The notes beneath the pieces were generated by a model that saw only the letters and a program-made list of their open reading frames with translations, was not told where the DNA came from and ran no database searches. This document shows positions 24,741-34,314 of a stretch of DNA of 61,961 nt, piece after piece. Source of the DNA: Chitinophaga pinensis. Its GTDB lineage: Bacteria > Bacteroidota > Bacteroidia > Chitinophagales > Chitinophagaceae. The position numbers and the translations under genes are program-made. The stretch spans positions 1 to 61,961 of the forward strand of contig CALQSB010000015.1 in assembly GCA_943333125.1 (NCBI GenBank), written 5' to 3'. Position 1 is the stretch's first letter. Each line of letters opens with the position of its first letter.

Positions 24741-24750
24741 CTTATTAGTT

Positions 24751-26538
24751 ATGAACGAACAATCCAGATTATTTGATTTTCTATATTACCAGCATCAGCA
24801 GTTTTCAAAACAAGATATGCTTGCAGCTAAAGTGGAAGGCAATTGGGTAAAACACAGCACTGCTGAAATAACAAACACAGTAAATAAATTAAGTGCAGGT
24901 TTATTGCAACTTGGAGTCAGCGGCAATGATATGACGGTAGAAAATCAGGATAAAATCGCCATCATTTCCCGTAACAGGCCCGAATGGATAATGCTTGATC
25001 TGGCTTGTCAGCAAATAGGCGTTTTACTTGTTCCCATTTATCCAACCACCAGTACCAATGAAATCGAATTTATTTTTAATGATGCTTCTATAAAATATGT
25101 TTTTATCAGCGGACAGGAATTACTGGATAAGATGAATAGCATTAAAAATAAAATTCCTTCACTGATCAATATTTTTAGTTTTGATGAATTGCCTCAGGTT
25201 GATTACTGGAAAAAGTTACTCAATAATCTTGACGAATCAATTTTATCAAAATCAGAAAAAATTAAAGATTCCATATTACCCACACAATGCGTAACCATCA
25301 TTTATACCTCAGGAACAACAGGGGTTCCAAAAGGAGTGATGCTTAGTCACCGAAACCTGGTAACGAATGTATTAAATGCAGTTAAAACTTTTCCATTTCC
25401 AGTAATGCCCGAAGCCAAAGCACTTAGTTTTCTGCCTTTGAATCATATTTTTGAAAGGGTAGCTTCTTACATTTATATGTCCCGGGGAATCTCTGTTTAC
25501 TATGCCGAAAACCTGGATACTATTGGTGATAATCTGAAAGAGGTAAAACCTGTTTTGTTTACAACAGTTCCGAGGTTACTGGAAAAAGTATTTGATAAAA
25601 TAATGACTAACGGAGCTAAACTAAAAGGAATTAAGAAAAAATTATTTTACTGGGCTGTTGATCTGGCAATGCGTTATGACAATTTAAAATCCGGTGGTTT
25701 GTTTTATAACCTGCAACTTTCAATTGCAAATAAATTAATTTTCAGCAAATGGCGTGAGGCACTTGGAAACAACATTCAATACATTATTACAGGTGGTGCT
25801 GCTTGCCAGGTAAAATTGATAAGAATTTTTACTGCTGCAAGAATTCCTGTGTATGAAGGGTATGGGCCAACAGAAAATAGTCCGGTGATCAGTGTGAATT
25901 GTTGTAAAAAATATGGAACAAAATTTGGCACAGCAGGTTTGGTTATTGAAGGGCAACAGGTAAAAATTGAAACAGATGGTGAAATATGTGTCAAAGGTCC
26001 GAGTGTGATGATGGGATATTATAAAAGACCTGATTTAACAAATGAAGTCATAATTGACGGATGGCTACATACCGGAGATATTGGCATATTTGAAGAGGGT
26101 AAATATTTAAAAATTACTGATCGCAAAAAAGAATTATTTAAAACCAGCGGTGGTAAATATGTAGCACCCCAACCCATCGAAAACAAACTCAAGGAATGTA
26201 GTTTTATTGAACAGGTAATGATTATTGGTGCCGATCAGAAATTTGTTGCCGCATTAATTGTTCCTTCTTTTGCTAACTTAAAAGTATGGATGGAAACTAA
26301 TGGAATAGCTTTTACTACTCTTGAAGCCGCTGTTGAAAATGATGAAGTATTTAAAATGTATACTACTCTTATAGAAGGCTACAATGCAAATTTTAATCAT
26401 GTGGAGCAGGTGAAAAAATTTGTACTAATGCCACAGGAATGGACAATTGACTCCGGTGAACTTACACCAAAACTTAGTATGAAGCGAAAAGTGATTATGG
26501 AAAAATTTAGTGAGCAGATAAAAAATATTTATCAATAA
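24751..26538 (+). CDS. Long-chain fatty acid-CoA ligase
   Basis: A 595-residue AMP-forming ligase of the FadD/COG1022 group. The P-loop-like motif IIYTSGTTGVPKGVMLSH, the YGPTENSPV motif, the WLHTGDIG hinge region and the KELFKTSGGKYVAP A8-type block are all present. It activates long-chain fatty acids to acyl-CoA for lipid synthesis or degradation. The ATG at 24751 (MNEQSRLFDFLYYQ) is chosen because 44 residues of in-frame upstream sequence lie within the structured RNA and resemble nothing. It has no clear promoter of its own. Confidence 0.9.
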   Translation: MNEQSRLFDFLYYQHQQFSKQDMLAAKVEGNWVKHSTAEITNTVNKLSAGLLQLGVSGNDMTVENQDKIAIISRNRPEWIMLDLACQQIGVLLVPIYPTTSTNEIEFIFNDASIKYVFISGQELLDKMNSIKNKIPSLINIFSFDELPQVDYWKKLLNNLDESILSKSEKIKDSILPTQCVTIIYTSGTTGVPKGVMLSHRNLVTNVLNAVKTFPFPVMPEAKALSFLPLNHIFERVASYIYMSRGISVYYAENLDTIGDNLKEVKPVLFTTVPRLLEKVFDKIMTNGAKLKGIKKKLFYWAVDLAMRYDNLKSGGLFYNLQLSIANKLIFSKWREALGNNIQYIITGGAACQVKLIRIFTAARIPVYEGYGPTENSPVISVNCCKKYGTKFGTAGLVIEGQQVKIETDGEICVKGPSVMMGYYKRPDLTNEVIIDGWLHTGDIGIFEEGKYLKITDRKKELFKTSGGKYVAPQPIENKLKECSFIEQVMIIGADQKFVAALIVPSFANLKVWMETNGIAFTTLEAAVENDEVFKMYTTLIEGYNANFNHVEQVKKFVLMPQEWTIDSGELTPKLSMKRKVIMEKFSEQIKNIYQ

Positions 26539-26540
26539 AA

Positions 26541-26565
26541 AAAGCCGGCAATTGTTACCGGCTTA
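26541..26565 (-). terminator. Terminator of the two-component operon (convergent with the ligase)
   Basis: AAGCCGG (26542-26548) pairs with CCGGCTT (26558-26564). The uridine run (TTTTTTT) is on the minus strand, so it mainly ends transcription of the response-regulator operon. On the plus strand the same hairpin lacks a T-run. Confidence 0.75.
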
Positions 26566-26712
26566 TAAGCTAAAAAATCATTAAGGTTAATTCATAGTTG
26601 TAATAGTATCTGAAACAAAGATTCAATGTAATTTTCAGACCCGAAAGTAAATAAAATATGATAACTGAAAGTCATTGATTCAATGAAAATAATGTAGTAG
26701 TTATACTACAGA

Positions 26713-27348
26713 TTAATTCTGCATTAAATTATTTTCGATACAATACAAAGTAAGTTCGGTATTGTTTTTCAAGTTCATTTTTATCAAAATTCTTGAACGG
26801 TATGTACTTACTGTATTAATACTGAGAATCATGGACGCTGCAATTTCGGAAAGAGATTTCCCTGAACCCAATAATTTCATCACTGCAAATTCACGGTCAG
26901 ACAGCATATAATGTCTTGGTTTTTCATCATCTTGATCAATTAATGAAGCCAGTTTTTCGGCTACAGGAGAGGTGATATACTTCCTTCCGCTGATTACTCT
27001 TGTAACTGCATTTACCAGTTCTTCGGGCGCGAGGTCTTTACTCAAATATCCCGAACCTCCGGCTTTTAATACCCTTACGGCATAATGTTCTTCGGGGTGA
27101 ATGCTCATGATGAGAATGGGCAGCTTTGGACTAATTTGTTTTATCTGAGCAATAGCCTCAAGACCGCTTCTGCCTGGCATTGAAAGATCGCTGATAACTA
27201 CATCCCATTCTTCTTCCATTACTTTTTTAATCATAAACTCAGCATTCGCTACCTCTTCAATTTTTGCATCAGGAAAACCCTCAATTAGAATCTGATGAAT
27301 TCCCTTTCTGACAATAGAATGGTCGTCTGCTATTAATATTCTGATCAT
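26713..27348 (-). CDS. LuxR/NarL-type response regulator
   Basis: A 211-residue regulator with a receiver domain (D8-D9, phosphoacceptor D54 in DVVISDLSMPG, S82 and K104) and a C-terminal LuxR-type helix-turn-helix (LSDREFAVMKLLGSGKSLSEIAASMILSINTVSTYRSRIL). It follows the sensor kinase gene by 12 nt and is its obvious partner. The target genes are unknown. Confidence 0.92.
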   Translation of the reverse strand: MIRILIADDHSIVRKGIHQILIEGFPDAKIEEVANAEFMIKKVMEEEWDVVISDLSMPGRSGLEAIAQIKQISPKLPILIMSIHPEEHYAVRVLKAGGSGYLSKDLAPEELVNAVTRVISGRKYITSPVAEKLASLIDQDDEKPRHYMLSDREFAVMKLLGSGKSLSEIAASMILSINTVSTYRSRILIKMNLKNNTELTLYCIENNLMQN

Positions 27349-27360
27349 AGTGATGTAAAT

Positions 27361-30183
27361 TTAAACATCTAATGGTAATTCCAATAATACAATTGTACCC
27401 TCATTGGGTTTACTAATAATCTGGTAATGACCACCAAGCATCAATGCTCTTTCTTTCATGCCAAGCAATCCAAGCGTTTTTTTGTTTTTTATTTCAGTTT
27501 CATTAAATCCAATACCATTGTCTGAAATTTTCATCAGAAGTTTATCGTTTTCAAGAGTAATAGAAGTGATTACTTTAGTGGCTTCGGAATGTCTTAAAAT
27601 GTTAGTCAGGCTTTCCTGATATATTCTAAATATAGCAGTGATTTTATCCGCATGTAAATTTACTGTGGCAACATTTGATATAAAGCTCGAAGGAATATTA
27701 AACCTTTTTTGAAATTCATCTGTCTGCCATTCCATAGCAGAGATCAGTCCCAAATCATCAAGTACACTGGGTCTCAATTGTGTGGAAATTCTTCTAACTG
27801 ATTTAACGGTGTCGTCGATTAAAACCAAAGCATTTTTTATCTTTTCAATAACATCCGGTTTATCGTTAATCATTTTTTTATTGATCCAGGAGATATCCAT
27901 TTTTAATCCGGTTAACTGTTGTCCCAGCTCATCATGAATTTCTCTGGCAATACGGGTACGTTCTTCTTCCCTGATATTTTGTATGTGTATAGAAAGGTCT
28001 TTTAATTCTTTTTGATATTTTGATTTCTCGGAAATATCAATTCCAACTCCCATCATACAATCTTCTCCATTATATTTTAAATAAATGCCCGTAAAATAAT
28101 AAGCTATTCTTTCGCCGTTTTTTTTAAGTAAATCAGCTTCAGCATTATCAATGCCAAAATTAAAAACATTACCAATTTTTTCGGAAAGCAATGCTCTTTG
28201 ATCCTCAGGAACAAAATTAATAGGATGCATGTCTTTCATATCTTCTTCAGAATAACCGGTAATATTTAAAATGTTTTTATTCCAGCGTAAATATTTTCCA
28301 TTTTTATTAAACATATAAAAAACACCAGGCAAGCTATTGATCAATACATCCGATAATTCTTTTTCATGCAGGATTTGCGTTTGTATTGCTTTCTGTTCAG
28401 TGATATTCTGTAACGTACCAATGATTCTGTAAGGATTGCCATCACTGGCGTATAACACTCTTTGCGTATTTAATAAATCAATCCATATCCCATCACCATT
28501 CTGATATCGAAACTCAGTAATCATCATTTCTTTTTTTTCTGCCATGCATTTTTCTATGATTTCAAGACCCGCTTTTGTATCATCAGGATGCATCCTTTCT
28601 CTAAATGTTTCAAAATTTGTTTTCTCCGGCGATTTATTTTTAATCAATTCCAGATACCGTTCATTTCCCCAGACTTCATTGGTTTCCATATTCAAGTCCC
28701 AGATGGCTTCATTAGTAGATTTCAGAATCAGTTCAAATCTACTGTTGAGTGCTTCTATATTTTTATTTGATTCAATTAGTTTCTGCTCCGAATTTTTCCT
28801 GTTCGTTATTTCCCGATAATAAACAGAAATTCCATTTTCATTGGGATACATTCTATTCTCAAACCATTGTTGAGTTTTGGCATTATACAGCTCTGTATTT
28901 TTATATAATCCTGCTTTTTTAACGGCAATCAGTTCATCATAAAATTCCTGGCTTGAATGTATTGGCGTGAGTTCAGTAATATTTTTCCCAATTATTTCAT
29001 TTGCAGAAACATGATGCAGCATTGCTGCCTTTTCATTTATATAAATATAATTCCAGTTATTATCTAGGGCAATAAAAGCATCTGTTGTTCTTTCAAAAAC
29101 CATTGTTAGTTCATCTACCTTGTTCTTAACTTCTTTCTCAAGGTTTTTGGTCAATTTATTTATTGCCATCTCATTCAACTTGCTTTCTGTGATATCTCTT
29201 ATAATGGAAACTGTTCCTGTTATTCTATTTTCCTCATCATAGATAACAGAAGTAGATACGTTTGCGTATAAAATTTCATTTTTAATATTCAAGTAGACTA
29301 AATCACCATTCCAAGTTTTTTTTGATTTTATAATTTCCCTAATTTCTTCTACTGTATTATTTTCTGACTTTGTTTTTAATACTTCTTTGAGTCTTTTTCC
29401 TAAAACTTCTTCTTCGGTGTACCCAAATAAAATTTCTGCGTTTTTATTCCAGGATGTAATGTTGAAATTATTATCAGTAGTAACAACCGGATCATATAAA
29501 TTACTTAATAGAGCATTATTAAATCGTAATTTCTCCTCACTTTTGGCTTGAAATATAAAACCTTTATTAAAAGACAAGAAGGTGATAATTGAAGCAAACG
29601 CCAGTATTACCAGTAAAAGCAAATAATTATAAATTCCTTTTTTAATTAAAGATTCGTTTTCTATGCTATAAGTTTTAATAATACTCAATTGATGATTAGT
29701 AAAAAACTGCAGTGATGTTATGATGCTGTCCATTATCATTAACCCTTGTTTCTTAGCAATAAGGGCATCTGTAGAATCGTCTCCATAGATACTTCTTAGC
29801 GCAACTATTTTATTTGAATAAATGATTTTATTATTAATTAATCGTAATAATTCTTTTTTTTTCTCTTTTAATAAAGTTGGATCAGAAAAATATTGCGTAA
29901 TAAATACAGTGTCCTGTTTAATCCTGCTTAATCCCGAATGGTATTCGTTTAAAAAAGCTTTATTCCCGGAAATCACGAAACCTCTTTGTCCACTTTCAAT
30001 TGATTGTATATCAATATAAACATTTTGAAATTGACTTAATTCTAACATGGCTTTCTTCAGTTTCGAAGTTTCCTGATCAGACTTTCTTAAATTAAGATAA
30101 GCGCCCGTAAGTAAAACGATGAAACATAAAATAGAAAAGTAAAAGACTGCGAAAACATTTTTCCGGGTTTTATTTAATTCCAT
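27361..30183 (-). CDS. CHASE3-PAS sensor histidine kinase (NarL-partner type)
   Basis: A 940-residue membrane kinase. Two transmembrane segments (about 11-31 and 185-205) flank a periplasmic CHASE3 domain (QNVYIDIQSIESGQRGFVISG). Four PAS domains follow, at roughly 222-335, 350-470, 480-600 and 611-720, with PAC-like TGTVSIIRDITE and RIIGTLQNITEQ ends. HisKA_3 has phosphoacceptor H750 in TRIAREIHDELGQQLTGL and the ATPase domain runs to the end (SDNGIGFNE, TLGLLGMKERA). HisKA_3 kinases pair with NarL-type regulators, as found next door. No haem-binding histidine or flavin motif could be assigned to the PAS domains. Confidence 0.92.
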   Translation of the reverse strand: MELNKTRKNVFAVFYFSILCFIVLLTGAYLNLRKSDQETSKLKKAMLELSQFQNVYIDIQSIESGQRGFVISGNKAFLNEYHSGLSRIKQDTVFITQYFSDPTLLKEKKKELLRLINNKIIYSNKIVALRSIYGDDSTDALIAKKQGLMIMDSIITSLQFFTNHQLSIIKTYSIENESLIKKGIYNYLLLLVILAFASIITFLSFNKGFIFQAKSEEKLRFNNALLSNLYDPVVTTDNNFNITSWNKNAEILFGYTEEEVLGKRLKEVLKTKSENNTVEEIREIIKSKKTWNGDLVYLNIKNEILYANVSTSVIYDEENRITGTVSIIRDITESKLNEMAINKLTKNLEKEVKNKVDELTMVFERTTDAFIALDNNWNYIYINEKAAMLHHVSANEIIGKNITELTPIHSSQEFYDELIAVKKAGLYKNTELYNAKTQQWFENRMYPNENGISVYYREITNRKNSEQKLIESNKNIEALNSRFELILKSTNEAIWDLNMETNEVWGNERYLELIKNKSPEKTNFETFRERMHPDDTKAGLEIIEKCMAEKKEMMITEFRYQNGDGIWIDLLNTQRVLYASDGNPYRIIGTLQNITEQKAIQTQILHEKELSDVLINSLPGVFYMFNKNGKYLRWNKNILNITGYSEEDMKDMHPINFVPEDQRALLSEKIGNVFNFGIDNAEADLLKKNGERIAYYFTGIYLKYNGEDCMMGVGIDISEKSKYQKELKDLSIHIQNIREEERTRIAREIHDELGQQLTGLKMDISWINKKMINDKPDVIEKIKNALVLIDDTVKSVRRISTQLRPSVLDDLGLISAMEWQTDEFQKRFNIPSSFISNVATVNLHADKITAIFRIYQESLTNILRHSEATKVITSITLENDKLLMKISDNGIGFNETEIKNKKTLGLLGMKERALMLGGHYQIISKPNEGTIVLLELPLDV

Positions 30184-30281
30184 TTTTACTGTTTAATTTA
30201 AAAAGTATGGTAAATTAACACTAATGTAATGCTTTGCAGTAAAAATTTGTAAATCAATTTAATGATGATGTATATAAATAA

Positions 30282-30305
30282 AAAACCCCGGAAAACCGGG
30301 GTTAA
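30282..30305 (-). terminator. Terminator hairpin upstream of the histidine kinase gene
   Basis: AACCCCGG-AAAA-CCGGGGTT (30284-30303) forms an 8-bp stem with a tetraloop. The T-run is on the minus strand, so it would stop transcripts coming from the tRNA direction before the kinase promoter. Confidence 0.7.
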
Positions 30306-30675
30306 ATATCTTGGCTTCAATTGTTATTTTACTTTGTGCATAGGATTTTGGAAGCCATGGTTTTTTTCTTAGGATTTGGATATTCGGTTTGTTGGTTTCA
30401 GAGATATTGGATAATCGCTTTTTTCTTGATATAAAGATATCGTGCTGTATCTGCTGATGCTATTTATTTTGCCAACTGTTTTTAAAATTCGGTTGAAGTA
30501 CTTGGAATGGGTAAGTGGTGTTACGTAGAGAGGAATGAAATATGTAAAATAAGGAAGAAGACTTGGTAATTTTCATTGGATTTGCAAGTTCAATCTCGTG
30601 TCTACAATGAATTAAAATGCTACGACTTTTTAAATAATAATAAAAATGGAGTTCTTATTCATTTTACATTTCTAG
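30306..30675. other. Intergenic region without recognisable genes
   Basis: This 370-nt AT-rich stretch downstream (in the minus direction) of tRNA-Arg has short frames only and no stable hairpin that I can see. I find no gene or RNA in it. Confidence 0.5.
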
Positions 30676-30747
30676 TGGCCTCGCCTAGAATCGAACTAGG
30701 ATCTGGAGCTTCGGAAACTCTTATACTATCCATTGTACTACGAGGCC
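30676..30747 (-). tRNA. tRNA-Arg (anticodon CCG)
   Basis: On the minus strand the acceptor GGCCTCG pairs with CGAGGCC. The D arm is GTAC-AATGGATA-GTAT, the anticodon loop is TTCCGAA with CCG at its centre, and the T arm is CCTAG-TTCGATT-CTAGG. The discriminator base is A and no CCA is encoded. The outermost pair of the anticodon stem appears to be A-C rather than Watson-Crick. It reads CGG codons. Confidence 0.93.
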
Positions 30748-30756
30748 TATAAAAAA

Positions 30757-30882
30757 CATTTGGCGTTTGGTGTTTGGCGTTAATTGTTCAGTTGATTATC
30801 TATTTCTGTTTGGAACATATGGGCTTTAAAATATTCTACATTTATAAACGAAAAACACCAAACGCCGAACACCAAACAAAAA
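30757..30882. repeat. TTTGGCGTTTGGTG-type dispersed repeats, inverted pair
   Basis: 30761-30783 reads TTTGGCGTTTGGTGTTTGGCG. 30851-30879 is its reverse-complement relative ACACCAAACGCCGAACACCA. Related copies lie near 39701-39740 and 58279-58316. Together they could fold into a hairpin between tRNA-Arg and marC. Confidence 0.65.
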
Positions 30883-30883
30883 T

Positions 30884-31477
30884 CTACTTCCCAAAATTCT
30901 GAATATTCGTACCAAATATTTTTACTGCAATTGCCAGCAATATTACACCAAAGAATTTTCTTAAAACAATCAATCCTGCAGGCCCTAAAATATTACCAAT
31001 CCATTTTATTGATTTTAACACAACATAAATAATAACCAGATTGATTAAAATGCCAAAAAAGATATTGATGTCTTCGAAATCTGCTTTAAGAGACATAATG
31101 GTAGTTAATGTTCCTGATCCGGCAATTAATGGAAAAGCAATTGGAACCACACTTCCGCTCTGAGGATTGTTGTCTCCTTTAAAAAACTCGATTCCTAAAA
31201 TCATTTCCAATGCTATCACAAAAATTACGATAGATCCCGCAACGGCAAATGATTTGTTATCGAGCCCCAGCAAATTTAAAAACTGCTCTCCTAAAAAAAG
31301 AAAAAGTATCATCAAAGCACCGGAAGCGATAGTTGCCTGCGTGCTTTTAATATGTCCACCCATTTTTTCGCGCAAGGAAATCAATATAGGTATAGACCCT
31401 AACATATCAATCACTGCAAATAAAGTAAATGTAACGGTCAGGATTTCTTGTCCGATTATTTTGCCGAGATTAAACAT
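30884..31477 (-). CDS. MarC family integral membrane protein
   Basis: A 197-residue protein with six hydrophobic segments and the MarC/NAAT pattern: TFTLFAVIDMLGSIPILISL in the first helix and PIAFPLIAGSGTLTTIMSL in the second half. ATG at 31477 (MFNLGK) is preferred to an upstream ATG at 31513, whose extra 12 residues are polar and atypical. The transport substrate of this family is unsettled. It lies 51 nt after the btuB-like gene on the same strand and may be co-transcribed. Confidence 0.88.
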   Translation of the reverse strand: MFNLGKIIGQEILTVTFTLFAVIDMLGSIPILISLREKMGGHIKSTQATIASGALMILFLFLGEQFLNLLGLDNKSFAVAGSIVIFVIALEMILGIEFFKGDNNPQSGSVVPIAFPLIAGSGTLTTIMSLKADFEDINIFFGILINLVIIYVVLKSIKWIGNILGPAGLIVLRKFFGVILLAIAVKIFGTNIQNFGK

Positions 31478-31528
31478 AGCAGTATTTTCTTTAAAGATAA
31501 TTCCTTTACACAATCATCGAAAAAAAGA

Positions 31529-33481
31529 TTACAAATTAAATCTTATTCCACCAGATCCATTTAAACCCATAGTATTGTAACCATAAACTTCTGTGTATTG
31601 AGTGTTTAAAACGTTTCTCAAGTCGGCAAATAAAATAATTTTCGATCTTGGAATTGTAAAATCTAAATAAATGTTGCAAAGCGTATAACTTTTTAGTGTT
31701 ACGATAGATGGAGGGTAGGTGTAAAAATTAAGATCTGTTCTGGTACCTGTGTATTGAAGCGATACACTGCAAAATATATTTTTGCTGAGACGTGATGACC
31801 ATTGCAAACTAAATGAATGTTTTGGTCTGCGAAATAAGTTATTAAAACTGGTGTCTTTTCCATTTTCCAGAGTTGTAATTTTTCCATCCACATAACTGTA
31901 AAATAATTTCACGGAAGCTGTTTTTCCTATTTGATAGCTGCCTTCAACATCGGCACCATAATCATTTTGTTTGTCGAGATTGATATACTGATAAGCATAA
32001 GTTATCGGGTCTGCAACAGCAACTATTCCATCATTTACTTTTCTGTCAAACAAAGTAATGCGTCCATTGAATTTATTATTTTTGGAAAAATATTGAATAC
32101 CTCCTTCAAATGTAATTGCTGTTGTAGGCTTTAAATTTACATTTCCAATTTCCGAATACAATTGATATAAAGAAGGTGTTTTATATGCAGTAGAGATGTT
32201 TGCGAAAAATTTAAATTTCTTATTCAATAAAAAAGATGGATTGAAATTATACACAAAATTATTTCCATAAGCAGAATGATGATTGAAACGTCCGCCCAAA
32301 TCTATATTCAATCCTTTATTCGAATTGTAAATCAGTGCTGCATATACTCCTGATTGATTTTGTTTCAAACTGTCTTTTCCTAACACCTCAATATAGGGTC
32401 CGTAAGGACCACCAACCGAATAAAAAGACTGATCACTGTTTGAACTTCTTAAATCTATTCCTGCAGTTAGTTTTATATTTTTACTGATAGGATAATAAAT
32501 ATAAGCATCGGCAAAATGTTCGTTTCCTAAATAAATTCCTTTGTTGTAAATATCATATCCATTTCTGCTTCGGGTTGAATCATCTGTAAAGTTTCTGTCG
32601 CTTTTATTATAATTATACAAAACATTCAAATGCATTTTTCCAAAATCAAATGCATTTTTAATACCCAATTGTAAATTGGTATTGTTACTGGTTAAATCCA
32701 ATTCGTCTACAAAAGCATTTTGATCGTAACTTTGTTTAAATTTTGAAAATCTTAAATATGGCTGCAATATTATTTTATTCGTGGGCTTATAAGAGAAGGA
32801 TTCATATATATTATACTGCTCGTAACCATCTTTATCATCAGCTTTAGGAATCATAGACGTATCAGTAGTTTCATTGATTCCATCAGTTTTAAAAAAGGAG
32901 TAACTGATATTGTAATCAAACTTTTTTCCACTACCCGAAAGCGTGGCATTTCCTTTTCGAGTATTATAACTTCCATAACTGAACATTCCATTTACAGCGC
33001 TTTCGTTATTTGCTGGTTTCTTTGTAAAAATATTTATCACTCCTGCAATTGCATCGGCACCATATAAAGTAGATTGACTTCCTTTTAAAATTTCAATTCT
33101 TTCCACATTGTCAATGGTAAGTAATCGAATATCGAAATTACTTCCGATGCCTGATACATCATAAACAGGAACGCCATCCAGCAGAATCAAAGTGTAGTCA
33201 ACTTTCGAACCTCTTAAATAAATGCTTTTGTCTTTTCCTGCGTTACTATTGGCTCCGTTAATATAAATACCTGCTTGTTCATTCAATACCTGCGACAGAT
33301 CTTTGCTTCCACTTTTTTCAATTTGTTCTTTAGTAATTACCGTAACTACTTTACCGGTGAGTGAACTTTTCCCGGCAAATTTGTTGGCGGTAACAATTAC
33401 TTCATTTAAAGTTTTTGTACTGTCTTGTGCGAAAACATGAATGCCAGAAAATAATACAGCAATAAAAAAATACTTTTTCAT
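31529..33481 (-). CDS. btuB: BtuB-like TonB-dependent cobalamin receptor
   Basis: A 650-residue outer-membrane receptor with a signal peptide (cleaved after HVFAQ), a TonB-box-like region TLNEVIVTAN, a plug domain (LSQVLNEQAGIYINGAN, IYLRGSKVDYTLILLDGVPVYD, ERIEILKGSQSTLYGADAIAGVINI) and a 22-strand barrel ending in an aromatic-flanked strand GSGGIRFNL. The plug signature and the length fit BtuB. The decisive evidence is the cobalamin riboswitch in its leader, which assigns the substrate to corrinoids. The inner-membrane partner genes (btuFCD) are not in the window. Confidence 0.9.
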   Translation of the reverse strand: MKKYFFIAVLFSGIHVFAQDSTKTLNEVIVTANKFAGKSSLTGKVVTVITKEQIEKSGSKDLSQVLNEQAGIYINGANSNAGKDKSIYLRGSKVDYTLILLDGVPVYDVSGIGSNFDIRLLTIDNVERIEILKGSQSTLYGADAIAGVINIFTKKPANNESAVNGMFSYGSYNTRKGNATLSGSGKKFDYNISYSFFKTDGINETTDTSMIPKADDKDGYEQYNIYESFSYKPTNKIILQPYLRFSKFKQSYDQNAFVDELDLTSNNTNLQLGIKNAFDFGKMHLNVLYNYNKSDRNFTDDSTRSRNGYDIYNKGIYLGNEHFADAYIYYPISKNIKLTAGIDLRSSNSDQSFYSVGGPYGPYIEVLGKDSLKQNQSGVYAALIYNSNKGLNIDLGGRFNHHSAYGNNFVYNFNPSFLLNKKFKFFANISTAYKTPSLYQLYSEIGNVNLKPTTAITFEGGIQYFSKNNKFNGRITLFDRKVNDGIVAVADPITYAYQYINLDKQNDYGADVEGSYQIGKTASVKLFYSYVDGKITTLENGKDTSFNNLFRRPKHSFSLQWSSRLSKNIFCSVSLQYTGTRTDLNFYTYPPSIVTLKSYTLCNIYLDFTIPRSKIILFADLRNVLNTQYTEVYGYNTMGLNGSGGIRFNL

Positions 33482-33605
33482 TTTTAAAAGTTTTTTATTG
33501 CCTCCGAGGATGTTGTTGCTGAAATAAAAACAACAATAGAAATATAAAATGAATGAACACTTTACATCTCAGCCTTTCTCCCGAAAGCTTATGGATGAAT
33601 AAATT

Positions 33606-33768
33606 TGTTGTGGCAGGTCTTCTGACTTACTCTTTGTTCATCGCCTTCCCATCTAAATAAGACAGTGACATGTAGTATGAACAATTAAACAGAGCTTACA
33701 GCTACGGGGATAGCGCCGGATTTACACCGGTCTTCCCTTTTAATCCCGAACATTCGGAAACCATAACA
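33606..33768 (-). ncRNA. Cobalamin riboswitch controlling btuB
   Basis: On the minus strand the leader contains GGGAAGACCGGTGTAAATCC (about 33735-33716), then GCTATCCCCGTAGCTGTAAGC, and ends with the B12 box AAGTCAGAAGACCTGCC (33628-33612). These are the conserved core elements of the AdoCbl-class riboswitch in canonical order. High cobalamin should lower btuB expression. The B12 box ends about 130 nt before the btuB start, so expression could be switched through the start region or through an attenuator in the intervening leader. Confidence 0.95.
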
Positions 33769-33771
33769 AGG

Positions 33772-33802
33772 CAAATATAAAAGCACAATGTTGTTGCATC
33801 AA
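33772..33802 (-). promoter_or_regulatory. Promoter of the riboswitch-btuB transcript
   Basis: On the minus strand TTG (33802-33800), 20 nt, TATATTTG (33779-33772) fits the consensus exactly. Transcription is predicted to start near 33766, right at the 5' edge of the riboswitch. Confidence 0.78.
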
Positions 33803-33834
33803 AATATTTTATACTGCAGATGTGTATAAAATAA

Positions 33835-33858
33835 AAAACCGCTGTTAAAGCGGTTTTT
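33835..33858 (-). terminator. Terminator of the small secreted His-rich gene
   Basis: AACCGC (33837-33842) pairs with GCGGTT (33850-33855), with T-runs on both strands (TTTTTT on the minus strand, TTTTT on the plus). It lies 22-45 nt after the stop of the 33881 gene. Confidence 0.78.
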
Positions 33859-33880
33859 ATAATCAATTTAAAAAAAAGTA

Positions 33881-34270
33881 TTAATCTTTTTTACATTCTC
33901 CAACAATCTGGTGGAAAGTGTCATGAGCTTCTGTAATCATTGCTTTCAATTTTTCATCTGAAGCTTTCGCATTAACCTGAGCCCATATATCATTGCACTG
34001 ATTGTTCAATTTTAATAAAGTAATTCTAGTTTGCTCTTCTTTAAAATTTGCAGGTATCGGAGAAGCATACCAAATTTTTGCTGCTCTGTACAATTCTGCA
34101 ACTTTTTCTTTCAAAGGAGCGAAATTGCCTTCTTCGGCAGGATGAAAGGTGGCAGCCATAATGGTATGAAACGAAGCTAATTCAGGCCAAACTGCAGTTT
34201 TTTCTGTTTGCGCAAAGCTTGTACCTGCAAAAATTACAGATGCCAATAAGAAAAGAGTGATTTTTTTCAT
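33881..34270 (-). CDS. Small secreted helical protein with conserved-looking His residues
   Basis: A 129-residue protein with a clear signal peptide (cleaved after A20, FA-Q). The mature 109 residues are almost entirely helical by composition. Histidines sit at helix-like spacings: H35 and H43 (FHTIMAATFHPAEEGN), H116 and H120 (EAHDTFH), plus C92 and C126. This resembles a four-helix bundle with a possible metal or haem site, such as the cytochrome b562/c' fold, but no CxxCH is present and I do not recognise the family. It has its own promoter and terminator and so is a monocistronic unit. Confidence 0.8.
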   Translation of the reverse strand: MKKITLFLLASVIFAGTSFAQTEKTAVWPELASFHTIMAATFHPAEEGNFAPLKEKVAELYRAAKIWYASPIPANFKEEQTRITLLKLNNQCNDIWAQVNAKASDEKLKAMITEAHDTFHQIVGECKKD

Positions 34271-34314
34271 TTTTTGTTATTTGAATGTTTGTGAAAATGC
34301 TATTTTTTGTAAGA

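Noticed and set aside
24619..24750. 44-residue N-terminal extension of the acyl-CoA ligase
   Set aside because: It is read from the structured RNA region and shows no similarity to ligases; ATG 24751 gives the normal N-terminus.
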